DNA from: Coriobacteriales bacterium OH1046
GTDB lineage: Bacteria; Actinomycetota; Coriobacteriia; Coriobacteriales; Atopobiaceae
DNA: 64,000 nucleotides
Assembly (NCBI GenBank): GCA_004010535.1
Contig: RQYE01000001.1
Span: 62,001 to 126,000, forward strand
Direction of reading: 5' to 3'
Made by a program: the position numbers and the translations under genes. The notes below the pieces were generated by a model that saw only the letters and a program-made list of their open reading frames with translations, ran no database searches and was not told where the DNA came from. Positions 27,356-36,506 of the stretch are shown piece by piece (the stretch's first letter is position 1; each line of letters starts with the position of its first letter).

Positions 27356-29705
27356 CGAGCCGAGGCGTCCCGCCAGGCCCTCGATCCCCCCGGCGATGTG
27401 GGCGCTCCTCGTGGTCATCCTGGCGGAGCAGATCGTCCTGCGGTGCTCGTTCGGGCTCGATCCATGCGTCGGGATCGCAGCCGCTATCCTGATGATCGCC
27501 GCGGCATTCGGATGCATCCTGGCGATCCGGGGATACGCGGAGCAGGCACGCTTCGCCGTTCTTCTCGCCGTATGCGCTGGCGTGGGCGTATCCGCAGCGG
27601 GTTTGGGCGTCGAGACGGGCCGATCGGCGGCGGCATCCCTTTCCGAGACCCCCATCTCGTCGTGGTCGTTCTACGTGACAGGCGACGCGCGGCTGCAGAA
27701 CGGGCGCTTCCGCATGCGCGCGCAGGCGCGTAAGGACGGCGCGGCATCCACAGACGTCTGGCTCTACTGCGGCGAGCGCCTCTACCTTGGGATGACGGTC
27801 GAGGGTGTCGGGCGCCTGCAGGATCTGGGCGATGGCCCCTGGGCGGCGGTATCACGTGCGCAGGGCGTCAATGCCGCCGTCTCCCTCCTGGATGTGAGGC
27901 TACGCTCGCGCAGGACCGGGCCGCTCGGATGCCTCGACGATATGAGGCTCAGGCTCATCGAGGCCCTCTCCCCGAGTTCGAGCATCGCGCGCGCGTTCTT
28001 GGCAGCCTGCACGGTGGGCGACAGGACAGGTTTCGATGCCTTGGAGGTCGACGGGGTCTTGAGACGCTGCGGCATATCCCATCTGATAGCCGTCTCGGGA
28101 ACGCATCTTGCGCTGGTCGCAGGCGCCTGCTCGTCGTTGCTCGAGCGTCTGCGTCTGGGCATATGCCCGCGTATCGTCCTGCTTGTCTGCGCTACCGCCG
28201 TATTCGTGCTGCTCTGCGGCGCTCCATCATCCGCTGTGAGGGCATGGCTCATGCTTCTCCTCCATGCGGCATCCCGGCTTGCAGGCAGAAGGAACCATGG
28301 CGTCTCATCCCTGTGCGCGGCTGCGCTCGCCATGGCGCTCCTGGATCCGGGTATTACCGGGCAGCTCGCCTATCAGCTCTCGATCGCAGCGGTACTCGGC
28401 ATCTATATCGTGAACCCCTATATGCGCTACATCCTGGATACGCTCTGCGCGCGCAAAAACTTCCATGCAGGGCCTCTGGCACCCATCGCGCGGCGGCTGC
28501 ACGCACTCGAGCGGGGTGCGCGCGATCTGCTCGCCTTGAGCCTGACGGCGCAGGCGGTGACGCTTCCCATAACGTCCGGGGCGTTTTCGGAGCTCTCGAT
28601 CATCGCACCGTTCGCGAACCTGATCGCCGCTCCGCCGATAGCCCTGCTCACGGTGCTGGGGCTCGCCTCGTGCGCGCTGCTGCCCGCGCCTGCCGCGCAG
28701 AGGCTCCTCCTTGCCGCGGCCGAACCGATCGCCCAGCTGCTCATGGCGTTGCTCTCGGCCCTCGCGCGCCCCTGGTGGGCGGCCCTGCCCGTCTTCGGCT
28801 TCGTGCGCCCTGCGAGCATCGCCGTCCTCGTGCTCTTCCTCGCCCTTGCCTGGGCCTCGCCCGAGCTCAAACGCGGGCATATCGCCTCTCCGCTCTGCTG
28901 CCTGATCGCCTTTGCGGGGATCTGGTATGCGGGCAATCGTTACTTCGCCCCCGCGCGCATTTGCGTGCTCGACGTGGGGCAGGGCGACGCGATCCTCATC
29001 CAGGAGGGGCCCCATGCGGTCCTCGTGGACGCCGGGCCGGAAGGCGCCCTCGTGGAGGCGTTGCTGCGCAATGCCGTCTTCCATCTGGATGCGACCATCC
29101 TCTCGCATTTTCACGACGATCATTACGGGGGGATCGCCGATGTGGTGGGGGCCATCCCCTGCGACGCGATCCTCGTTGCGGCTGGTTCGGGGCCATCTGC
29201 CCCCGGCGGGCTCGTGGCGGCCGCCCAAGGTCTCGGCGCCCACCCTTTCGGAGAGCTCTCGTACCTCGATGAGGTCCGATTCGGTCATTTCCTGCTCACG
29301 GTTGTCGCCCCGACTGAGGAGGTGGATGGCTTGGAGAACGAGGACTCGATGTTCTTGCTGCTCTCCTACGATGACGGGGAAAGGAGCATGAGCGCGCTTC
29401 TCACGGGCGACGGGGAGAGCGGGGAGCTGGCGGATGTCCTCGAGCGCACGGATATGGCAGGCGTCGACATCCTCAAGGTCGGCCATCATGGATCGGAGGG
29501 GAGCATCACAGCGGAGCAGGCCGAGCGGCTCGGCCCCCTCTACGCGCTTGCGAGCGCGGGGGAAGACAACCCATTCGGGCATCCCGCCGATCGCTGCGTG
29601 GGCATCCTCGTGGATTCGGGCGCCCTGTTTTCATGCACGAAGGACGCTGGGGATATCGAGATGGTTCCCACAGCCGAAGGCGCGCGGCCGAATCGGTGCA
29701 GATAG
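27342..29705 (+). CDS. comEC: ComEC/Rec2 DNA uptake channel with metallo-beta-lactamase domain
   Basis: 787 residues. The order is N-terminal membrane helices, an OB-like soluble part (DUF4131, about 80-200), a competence domain with many helices including HLIAVSGTHLAL, and a C-terminal beta-lactamase fold with LDVGQGDAIL and HFHDDHYGG. This is the full-length three-domain ComEC. With ComEA it forms a DNA uptake pair. No pilus genes are in the window, so competence cannot be concluded. Confidence 0.93.
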   Translation: MSASDEPRRPARPSIPPAMWALLVVILAEQIVLRCSFGLDPCVGIAAAILMIAAAFGCILAIRGYAEQARFAVLLAVCAGVGVSAAGLGVETGRSAAASLSETPISSWSFYVTGDARLQNGRFRMRAQARKDGAASTDVWLYCGERLYLGMTVEGVGRLQDLGDGPWAAVSRAQGVNAAVSLLDVRLRSRRTGPLGCLDDMRLRLIEALSPSSSIARAFLAACTVGDRTGFDALEVDGVLRRCGISHLIAVSGTHLALVAGACSSLLERLRLGICPRIVLLVCATAVFVLLCGAPSSAVRAWLMLLLHAASRLAGRRNHGVSSLCAAALAMALLDPGITGQLAYQLSIAAVLGIYIVNPYMRYILDTLCARKNFHAGPLAPIARRLHALERGARDLLALSLTAQAVTLPITSGAFSELSIIAPFANLIAAPPIALLTVLGLASCALLPAPAAQRLLLAAAEPIAQLLMALLSALARPWWAALPVFGFVRPASIAVLVLFLALAWASPELKRGHIASPLCCLIAFAGIWYAGNRYFAPARICVLDVGQGDAILIQEGPHAVLVDAGPEGALVEALLRNAVFHLDATILSHFHDDHYGGIADVVGAIPCDAILVAAGSGPSAPGGLVAAAQGLGAHPFGELSYLDEVRFGHFLLTVVAPTEEVDGLENEDSMFLLLSYDDGERSMSALLTGDGESGELADVLERTDMAGVDILKVGHHGSEGSITAEQAERLGPLYALASAGEDNPFGHPADRCVGILVDSGALFSCTKDAGDIEMVPTAEGARPNRCR

Positions 29706-29760
29706 CGTACAATCAAGGGTACGCATCCGCACGGCATGAGCGATCCGGGAGGTTGTGAGC

Positions 29761-30753
29761 GTGGCGAAGCAGGAGCTCCTGAGGGGCTATCTCATCGTGG
29801 GCACCGACGAGCTCAAGCGCAGGGCCACCTTGACGCGCCTCAGATCCCGCCTCGACGCCGGCCTCGAGGCGTTCAACCTCGACGAGCGCAGCGCCGCTGC
29901 CGACCTCGACGCAGGCGAGCTCTTGGCGTCGCTCTATACGGCCCCGGTGGGGCCTTTGCGGCTCGTCATCGTGCATGCGGCGGATAAGCTTTCCAAAGAG
30001 GCCTCGGAGGCCCTCATAGGCTATCTCGGGAAACCGAATCCCTCCTGCACGCTCGCGCTCGTCGCCGACAGGCTCGCCAAGAACATGCGCCTCTACAAAG
30101 CCGTGGCCGCACTCGGCAAGCAGGCGGTCATCGATTGCTCTCCCATCGAGGCGCGCGATCTGCCGGGCCACGTCAAGAAGCTCGCCCAAGCCCATGGCAT
30201 CGCCATCGATGTCCCCGCCGCCCAGGAGCTCATCGCGCGCGTGGGCGATACGACCACCATGCTCGATACCCAGATCGCCGCCCTTGCCGGGTTTTGCAGG
30301 GATTCCGGTACCATCCGCAAAGCGGATGTCGAGGAGCACATCGCACGTACGGCGGAGGTCAAGCCATGGCCGTTTCTGGATGCGCTCTCGTCTCGCGATG
30401 CCTCCGGCGCCTTGGCGCAGTATCGTCTCCTGGGCGGGGACCAAGCCATCCGCATCCTCTCGCTTCTAGCCGCCCGAATCCGGGAGCTCATCTGCGCCCG
30501 GTCGATGGAGGAGCGCGAAACGGCCTCGCTGCTCGCCCGGGAGCTGGGAAAGGCCGACTGGCAGGTGCGCAGCCATCCCAGATGGGCGCGCGCCTTCAAG
30601 GCGGGGGAGCTGGAACGGGCCCTGCGCGCCTGCGCGTCAAGCGACGCAGCCCTCAAGCGGGGCGGGAATGCCGATCAGGTCATGATCGATCTGATCCTCT
30701 CGATCTGCGATCGGCGTTCCGTCGGCTCGCAGGCGATTTCCGAGGGCATCTGA
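29761..30753 (+). CDS. holA: DNA polymerase III subunit delta
   Basis: 330 residues from GTG 29761, with a GGGAGG box eight bases upstream; GTG 29755 is too close. Start LLRGYLIVGTDELKRRATLTRL is the delta N-terminal domain. The middle has LVIVHAADKLSKEA, and the C-terminal helical domain contains LALVADRLAKN and SLLAARIREL. It loads the sliding clamp. comEC-holA adjacency is common. Confidence 0.9.
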   Translation: MAKQELLRGYLIVGTDELKRRATLTRLRSRLDAGLEAFNLDERSAAADLDAGELLASLYTAPVGPLRLVIVHAADKLSKEASEALIGYLGKPNPSCTLALVADRLAKNMRLYKAVAALGKQAVIDCSPIEARDLPGHVKKLAQAHGIAIDVPAAQELIARVGDTTTMLDTQIAALAGFCRDSGTIRKADVEEHIARTAEVKPWPFLDALSSRDASGALAQYRLLGGDQAIRILSLLAARIRELICARSMEERETASLLARELGKADWQVRSHPRWARAFKAGELERALRACASSDAALKRGGNADQVMIDLILSICDRRSVGSQAISEGI

Positions 30754-30796
30754 AGGCCGGCCGATCGAAGCGCGGAGGGGAACGGGAGAGCGGAAC

Positions 30797-31252
30797 ATGG
30801 CCAACGCGAAAGGCGCATCGAGCGGAAAGCCCCTCGACACGAGGCATATGCAGGAGAGGTTGAAAGGGGATCGCTTTCCGCAGGATGGGGAAGAGTTCCT
30901 AGATGACGATGTCCGATCGTTCTTCGATACGCTGCTCGATGAGACCGGCCAGAGGAAGAGCGAGATCATCCGCAAGGCGAACCTCCCCCGCGCGTACGGT
31001 TACCAGCTCATGGATGGACGGAGGCGGGGAAAGCGCGATTACTATCTCCTGATCGCGCTGGCCATGTCGTTGGATCTCACGATGACGCAGCGGATGCTGT
31101 CGGTCACGCAATGCGGCGCCCTGCACCCTCTCATCAAGCGCGATGCCGCCGTGATCTTCGCCATCAATCACCGGTACGACACCTTCAAAGCCTTCGAACT
31201 CATGTGCTCCCTCGGATTGCCCCCCTTGGATGACGGTGCGGACAACGGGTAG
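30797..31252 (+). CDS. XRE-like helix-turn-helix protein of the kinase/GT island
   Basis: 151 residues. The first 40 residues are polar. Residues about 45-105 show a lambda-repressor-like HTH pattern (GQRKSEIIRKANLPRAYGYQ, then DYYLLIALAMSLDLTMTQRM). The C-terminal part (LHPLIKRDAAVIFAINHRY) is helical. It ends eight bases before the first GTATGCTC palindrome and 134 bases before the lipoprotein gene. It is therefore a candidate regulator of the island, though no experiment links it. It could equally be a kinase-associated adaptor, since similar small proteins accompany kinases. Confidence 0.65.
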   Translation: MANAKGASSGKPLDTRHMQERLKGDRFPQDGEEFLDDDVRSFFDTLLDETGQRKSEIIRKANLPRAYGYQLMDGRRRGKRDYYLLIALAMSLDLTMTQRMLSVTQCGALHPLIKRDAAVIFAINHRYDTFKAFELMCSLGLPPLDDGADNG

Positions 31253-31260
31253 CGCAGTTT

Positions 31261-31277
31261 GTATGCTCCGAGCATAC
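31261..31277 (+). promoter_or_regulatory. Palindromic operator, copy A
   Basis: GTATGCTC-C-GAGCATAC, a perfect 17-bp palindrome. A possible -10 box TATGGT (31294-31299) starts 25 bases from the centre, five fewer than in the other copies. Gene 31386 follows. Confidence 0.7.
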
Positions 31278-31385
31278 CATGCCCTTCTTCTCGTATGGTA
31301 CCGTTCAACCGGACAGGCGGGGGGCAGCTTATGCGGGGATGGGAAGTCGGGGGAGAAGAGATCCGAGAGCCACACGGAGGTTGGG

Positions 31386-32666
31386 ATGACTGAACGGACA
31401 GATCCGGCACGGGCCATGCTCTCCCTGCTCATCATCCTTGCGCTGCTGTTCTCAGGCTGCGGCCGGAACGGGGCGATCGCCCCGTCGGCCGAGGAGCTAT
31501 CCGAGCTTTCGCCGGCAGCGGGCTTCCTTGCTGCAAAGGCGGAGGAAAGCGGGGGCTTCATAGCCGGTGCCGATCAAGGGGAGCGGGCTTCCGATTACGC
31601 CTATCTGTACGACAATGCGGTGGCTGCCATCGCGCTATCGTATGCGGGGGCGCAGCAGCATGCGGAGATGATCGCGGATGCGATCGTCTTCGCCCAAGCG
31701 CATGATCGCGCTTTCCAAGACGGGAGGCTTCGGAACGCCTATATCAGCGGCGATCCCAGAAGCGATTCCGGGCACTCCATCGCAGCCGGCAGGGTGACGG
31801 TGAGCCTGCCGGGTTTCTGGAAGGACGGGCGTTGGCAGGAGGATTCCTACACCGTCTCCACCTCCACGGGGAACATGGCTTGGACGATGCTGGCGCTGTG
31901 CGCGGTTGCGGAGCATGCATCGGATGGGAAGCGGGCGGAGTACCTCGAGGCGGCCCAGCTCGCAGCAGATTTCGTCCTCACCCTGGAGTCCGAGAGCGGC
32001 GGGTTCACCGCGGGCTACGAGGGCTGGGATGACGCGCAGGCCAAAGCCACCTATAAATCCACGGAGCACAACATCGACCTCTACTGCGCGTTCTCCGTCC
32101 TTGCGGATGCCGTTGCGGAGAGCGACCCGGCACAGGCCGCACTATACGACGATGCGGCGGAGCATGCCAAGGAATTCGTCCTCTCCATGTATGACGGGGA
32201 TCTTCACTGCTTCTATACGGGGACGGTATCGGATGGGGAGACGGTCAGCGATGGCGTCATCCCCTTGGATGCGAACACGCTCGCCATCCTCGCCCTCGGG
32301 AACGAGATGGGCGATGCGTACGATACGGTCTCCTTCATCGAGAAGCGTATGGCCGTGGGTGCAGGTTTCGATTTCAGCGCCGGCGATCTTGATGGCATCT
32401 GGAACGAGGGAACGGTGCAGATGGCGATCTGCTACGGCATAGTGGGAAGCGCCGGGAAGCGCGAGGCCGTCCTAGCGTATCTGGAGACGCAGGTTGCCGA
32501 GGACGGCAGCATTCCCGCTGCCGATAGGGATGGCGTCTCGACCGGCTTCGTCATCGTCGGGTCCGATGTGCTCTGGGAATACAACAACACGCAGAGCGTC
32601 AGCGCAACGGGCTGGCTCGCCTTCGCGCAGATGGGCAGGAATCCGTTCGAGCGGGTTTCGGGGTAG
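31386..32666 (+). CDS. Lipoprotein with (alpha/alpha)6-barrel glycosidase-like fold
   Basis: 426 residues from ATG 31386, GGAGG five bases upstream. The signal peptide ends in the lipobox LLFSGC, so it is a lipid-anchored exported protein. The mature part is a series of helical repeats: TSTGNMAWTMLALCAVAEH, EAAQLAADFVLTLES, STEHNIDLYCAFSVL, DANTLAILAL and SATGWLAFAQM. Such alternating motifs are typical of (alpha/alpha)6 toroids like GH8, GH9 or GH88-like enzymes. No specific family is certain. The next gene is a processive GT2, so it may trim or process that polymer outside the cell, as BcsZ does for cellulose (inference). Confidence 0.75.
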   Translation: MTERTDPARAMLSLLIILALLFSGCGRNGAIAPSAEELSELSPAAGFLAAKAEESGGFIAGADQGERASDYAYLYDNAVAAIALSYAGAQQHAEMIADAIVFAQAHDRAFQDGRLRNAYISGDPRSDSGHSIAAGRVTVSLPGFWKDGRWQEDSYTVSTSTGNMAWTMLALCAVAEHASDGKRAEYLEAAQLAADFVLTLESESGGFTAGYEGWDDAQAKATYKSTEHNIDLYCAFSVLADAVAESDPAQAALYDDAAEHAKEFVLSMYDGDLHCFYTGTVSDGETVSDGVIPLDANTLAILALGNEMGDAYDTVSFIEKRMAVGAGFDFSAGDLDGIWNEGTVQMAICYGIVGSAGKREAVLAYLETQVAEDGSIPAADRDGVSTGFVIVGSDVLWEYNNTQSVSATGWLAFAQMGRNPFERVSG

Positions 32667-32669
32667 GAA

Positions 32670-35600
32670 ATGATCGCGCGGGGAATACGTGCGCGGCAGA
32701 AGCGGAGGATCCCCGAAGCGCTGGGGAACCGGGTGTGCGGCGTCTGGCCCTATGTCCTCGCGCTCATCCTCGATGCCTTCGTGCACATCACGCTCTTCTT
32801 TGCCTACGGGGCGAGCCCGCAGATCCTCTTCCGCCTGCTCTTCTCGTCCATCTTCTTCGTCTACCCCCTGTATTATGTGGCGGACACCCTGTGGTCGCTC
32901 CGGCCGTCCGTCTACGGCATCCTATCGGGGAAGATCCCGATCAACCGGAAATACTACATGAATACGGTGCGGAAAGAGGTACTCCGGGGGGCGCTCCTGC
33001 CCGTCACGGTCAGCGTGCCCGTCTACCTGGAGGGCAACGAGGTCATCTTCAGGACGCTGCGGGAAAGCCTTGCGGCGGTCAAGCGCTACCGCGAGGTCAG
33101 CGGCAAGGATGCGAACGTGGTCGTATCGGATGACGGGCTGGCACCGCTCCTCGAGGGCAGGTGCACCGGGGAGCAGGCCGAACGTCTGGTCCGGATGTTG
33201 AAGAGGGATGCCTCTGCGTTGACGCGGCAGGAGAGGAAGGCGGCGGAGCGCATCCTGTTCTACCGGGAGCACGGGATCTCCTTCGTCGCCCGTCCGCAGG
33301 CAGGGCGCGCGGGGCTGTTCAAAAAGGGCTCCAATCTGAACCATACCCTGCGGCTCGGCAATGCGGTTTCCGGCGGAGCCCCGTTGGACAGCCTCCTGCG
33401 GGAGGACGGCCCCTTCGCGGGCGCATACGCGGAGGGGGATATCACCACCCATGAGATCATCCTGCTCCTCGATAAGGACTCGGGGGTGAAGGAGAAGATC
33501 ATCGAGGCCGTCATCCCGGAGTTCGCGACCGATGGGAAGCTCGCCTATGTGCAATGCGCCACCAACGCGGGCAACCTGCATGAGAACTACTATGCCTATG
33601 CCATCGGCCACCAGATCAACAATCTGTTCCATAACATCTGGCCGTGCAAAGCTCTGCAGGGCTTTTTCGTGCCGCTCGTCGGCCACAATGTATTCCTCCG
33701 CAAAAGCCATCTGGAGAAGAGCGGGCTTTGGTCGGAGAACCGGGTCTCCGAGGATTACGATAAGGCCCTCTGCTTCTACAGCATGGGCTATCACGGAAAA
33801 TATGCCCAGCTGAAGGGATTGGAATTTACCGAATACGCCAGCAGGACCTTCACCGAGGAAACCGGAAAGCAGCGCCGATACGCCTACGGCCTGTTCGAGA
33901 TGATCTTCGATGGGACCGTTGCGCCGGGCAAGATGCGCGGGTGCGACTCCTTCTTCATGGTGTTGTACTTCTTCTCCGTGGTCAACCAGGTGCTGCTGCT
34001 TCCCACCGTGCTTTTCGAGTGCTATTTCGGGAATATCCACCTTCTATGGGCGGGCTTCCTCATCTGCATGCTCTGCTTCATCATCCTTCCCCTCCTGAGA
34101 GGTTTCGCGGTGAGCCACCATCTTTCCGGTGAGGATGCGGGGAAGCTACCCTATACGCTCATCATCGCCATCTCATTCGTGGGGCACTCCTTCTCCTTCC
34201 TTGCGGGGGCGTGCCGGTATCTGGCGAACAAGCTGAGGGAGGATAGGACGCCCTTTCCCTCCACCAACGTTGATCAGCTGGGATACAGCTTCGCGGAGGG
34301 CATGGGGCTCCTCCTCCGCTATATTCGGAGGAACCCCCCGTTCCTTGCGATCGCCTTCCTCTGTCTCGACCGGGGTATCTTCCTGCTCACGCGAAGGGGT
34401 CTCGAGCCGGTGACGGCGTTCACCTACGGCTATATCCTGTTCTGTGCCGTGTTCGTCCCCGTCTTGCTGACGCCGCAGCTCTTCTCTGGTTTTAGGAGGA
34501 CATCTGCGATGGTGGGAAACGAGGAGGGGGGAGGCTTGGGACGAAGGAGAGGAACAGGTCGGGAGGGCACGCTGGTGCCGTCCCGCCCAGACGGCGGAGG
34601 AGGGATCCCCGTGCCCCTCATCATAGATGAGGAAGAGGCTGCCGGTCCGGCAGGCAGCGATGTGGAGCGTTTCCTAGCTGATTACCGGGATACGCTCCAA
34701 GCCTCGCTTCCGGAGGAGGATATGCCGGAGGAGCTGCTGTCGGCCTATGCCTTCGAAAGCTGTCTCAGAAAGGATTCGGATGGCAGGAAGGAGCTGTACC
34801 TGCTCCGCCGGAAAACGGATGGTGCAAGGGTGCTGCTCCGCATCACGAAGGATTATCCCGAGGAGGATGCCCTCGAGGAGGCGGAGCTGCTCCGGAGGCT
34901 CGACCATCCGGGCATCCCGAAGGCATATGCCTCCTACGAGCAGGGTGGGAAGCGCTACCTTATCAGGGAATACATCGAGGGCCGAACCCTGTACGAGATC
35001 GTGTCCACAGGCGGGACCCTCGGTGCACGGGATATCCTCGGTATCGCGTTGAAGCTCGCGGATATCCTGATCTACCTGCATGCGCAGATACCGCCGGTCA
35101 TCCATCGCGATATCAAGCCGCAGAATATCATCGTGGGGAGGGATGGGAGCATCCACCTCATCGATTTCGGCATCGCCCGAGTCCATAAGGAGGCGCGTCG
35201 TCAGGATACCTCCGTGATCCTGACGCTGGACTATGCCTCGCCGGAGCAGTACGGCTTCGAGCAGACGACGCCCCTGTCCGACATCTACTCCTTCGGCGTG
35301 GTTCTGTTGTTCCTGGCCACCGGGCATACGGCCCGCTCCGGCTTGGAAGCTCAGATCGTGAACAACCGTCTCAGGAACCTGATCGAGCAGTGCATCGTCT
35401 TCAGCCCGAAGGCGCGCATCCGAAGCGCGGAGGAGATCCGCGCGTACCTCCTGCATGGCTCGGGCCAGCATGCGCCGGAGCGGAAGCGGGGATTCGCGGT
35501 GGCGGGCGGGCTGCTTGCCGTCGCCGTCTGCCTGTCCGCGCTCTCGTACGGCCTGGGGTTCGCCATGGAGCGGGATGCCGCTGAGAAGCGCGGCTATGGA

Positions 35601-36506
35601 CAGGGCTATGAGGTGGGCTATACGGACGGCTACGATGCCGCACCCGTCTTCTATCGGGGCGATGCGGCCATCGCCGAAGGGGGCACCGATTTCGGGAATA
35701 TGACCGCTCCCTCAGGCTCGTTCGCGGCTTCGGGCGAGGGATCCATCTTCTATATCCAGGACGGGGATATCCGGCGCATGTCCGCAAACGGCACGGATCC
35801 GGAGCTTCTGGTACGAGATGGGCGTGCACGATCGTTGAGCTGCTATAACGGTTGGCTGTACTACTCCTCCGGCGACCGGGTCGTGCAGACCAACATCTAC
35901 ACCCTCGAGACCGATGTGCTGTACGGGCTTCCCGGCGAGCTCTATGTCGTAGGAGGGCGCTTCTATATCTGTGCGGAGGATGGGCTGTACCGGTTCGATG
36001 CGGGAACCGGGGAAACGACCGCTTTGGGCGATCTTGTCGGATGCGAAGCCCTGCAGATGGAAGGCGATAATCTGTATTTTATCGGCGGCGATGGCGGCCT
36101 GTATCGCAGCACCGTGTCCGGGGGGGATACGGCAAAGCTCGCAGGGGGGAGCTGCCTCAGCGCCTGCCTCGTGGGCAACGACCTGTTCTGCTCCATCGAT
36201 GGCGACGGCAGGGGAGAGCTGATCAGGATAAGCGGCGATACCGGCGAGACGACGGTGCTTTTGGAAGTGCGGGCGTCGATGCTCGCCGCCGCAGGCGGCG
36301 GTATCTGCTTTCTCGACGCATCGGATGGGACGATCTACCGGTGCTCCCTCGATGGCCGTATCCGCGAGCGGATATCCGGAAACCGCGCACGGGACTTCAA
36401 TATCGCGGGGAACTGGGTCTTCTATCACAATGAGGAAGACGCCGGCAGGCTATGGTGCGTCCGGCTCGATGGGGCGAACGACCATCCGGTGACGTCTGGG
36501 GGGTGA
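32670..36506 (+). CDS. Fusion of membrane GT2 glycosyltransferase, Ser/Thr protein kinase and DUF5050-like propeller
   Basis: 1278 residues with three parts. The GT2 part (about 1-600) has membrane helices at both ends and the processive-synthase motifs VSDDG, LLDKDSG (DxD), SEDYDKA and QRRYAYG. A Gly/Arg-rich linker follows. The kinase domain (about 680-930) has HRDIKPQN at about 812, DFG at about 833 and SPEQYG. The ATP-binding Lys position appears to be Arg (VLLR, about 724), and no glycine-rich loop is evident. A membrane helix (about 945-965) and a GYxxGY repeat lead to a six- to seven-bladed DUF5050-like sensor part (about 1010-1278) that would be outside the cell. It probably makes a surface polysaccharide under a receptor-kinase-like control. 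The start is four bases after the lipoprotein stop. Confidence 0.88.
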   Translation: MIARGIRARQKRRIPEALGNRVCGVWPYVLALILDAFVHITLFFAYGASPQILFRLLFSSIFFVYPLYYVADTLWSLRPSVYGILSGKIPINRKYYMNTVRKEVLRGALLPVTVSVPVYLEGNEVIFRTLRESLAAVKRYREVSGKDANVVVSDDGLAPLLEGRCTGEQAERLVRMLKRDASALTRQERKAAERILFYREHGISFVARPQAGRAGLFKKGSNLNHTLRLGNAVSGGAPLDSLLREDGPFAGAYAEGDITTHEIILLLDKDSGVKEKIIEAVIPEFATDGKLAYVQCATNAGNLHENYYAYAIGHQINNLFHNIWPCKALQGFFVPLVGHNVFLRKSHLEKSGLWSENRVSEDYDKALCFYSMGYHGKYAQLKGLEFTEYASRTFTEETGKQRRYAYGLFEMIFDGTVAPGKMRGCDSFFMVLYFFSVVNQVLLLPTVLFECYFGNIHLLWAGFLICMLCFIILPLLRGFAVSHHLSGEDAGKLPYTLIIAISFVGHSFSFLAGACRYLANKLREDRTPFPSTNVDQLGYSFAEGMGLLLRYIRRNPPFLAIAFLCLDRGIFLLTRRGLEPVTAFTYGYILFCAVFVPVLLTPQLFSGFRRTSAMVGNEEGGGLGRRRGTGREGTLVPSRPDGGGGIPVPLIIDEEEAAGPAGSDVERFLADYRDTLQASLPEEDMPEELLSAYAFESCLRKDSDGRKELYLLRRKTDGARVLLRITKDYPEEDALEEAELLRRLDHPGIPKAYASYEQGGKRYLIREYIEGRTLYEIVSTGGTLGARDILGIALKLADILIYLHAQIPPVIHRDIKPQNIIVGRDGSIHLIDFGIARVHKEARRQDTSVILTLDYASPEQYGFEQTTPLSDIYSFGVVLLFLATGHTARSGLEAQIVNNRLRNLIEQCIVFSPKARIRSAEEIRAYLLHGSGQHAPERKRGFAVAGGLLAVAVCLSALSYGLGFAMERDAAEKRGYGQGYEVGYTDGYDAAPVFYRGDAAIAEGGTDFGNMTAPSGSFAASGEGSIFYIQDGDIRRMSANGTDPELLVRDGRARSLSCYNGWLYYSSGDRVVQTNIYTLETDVLYGLPGELYVVGGRFYICAEDGLYRFDAGTGETTALGDLVGCEALQMEGDNLYFIGGDGGLYRSTVSGGDTAKLAGGSCLSACLVGNDLFCSIDGDGRGELIRISGDTGETTVLLEVRASMLAAAGGGICFLDASDGTIYRCSLDGRIRERISGNRARDFNIAGNWVFYHNEEDAGRLWCVRLDGANDHPVTSGG

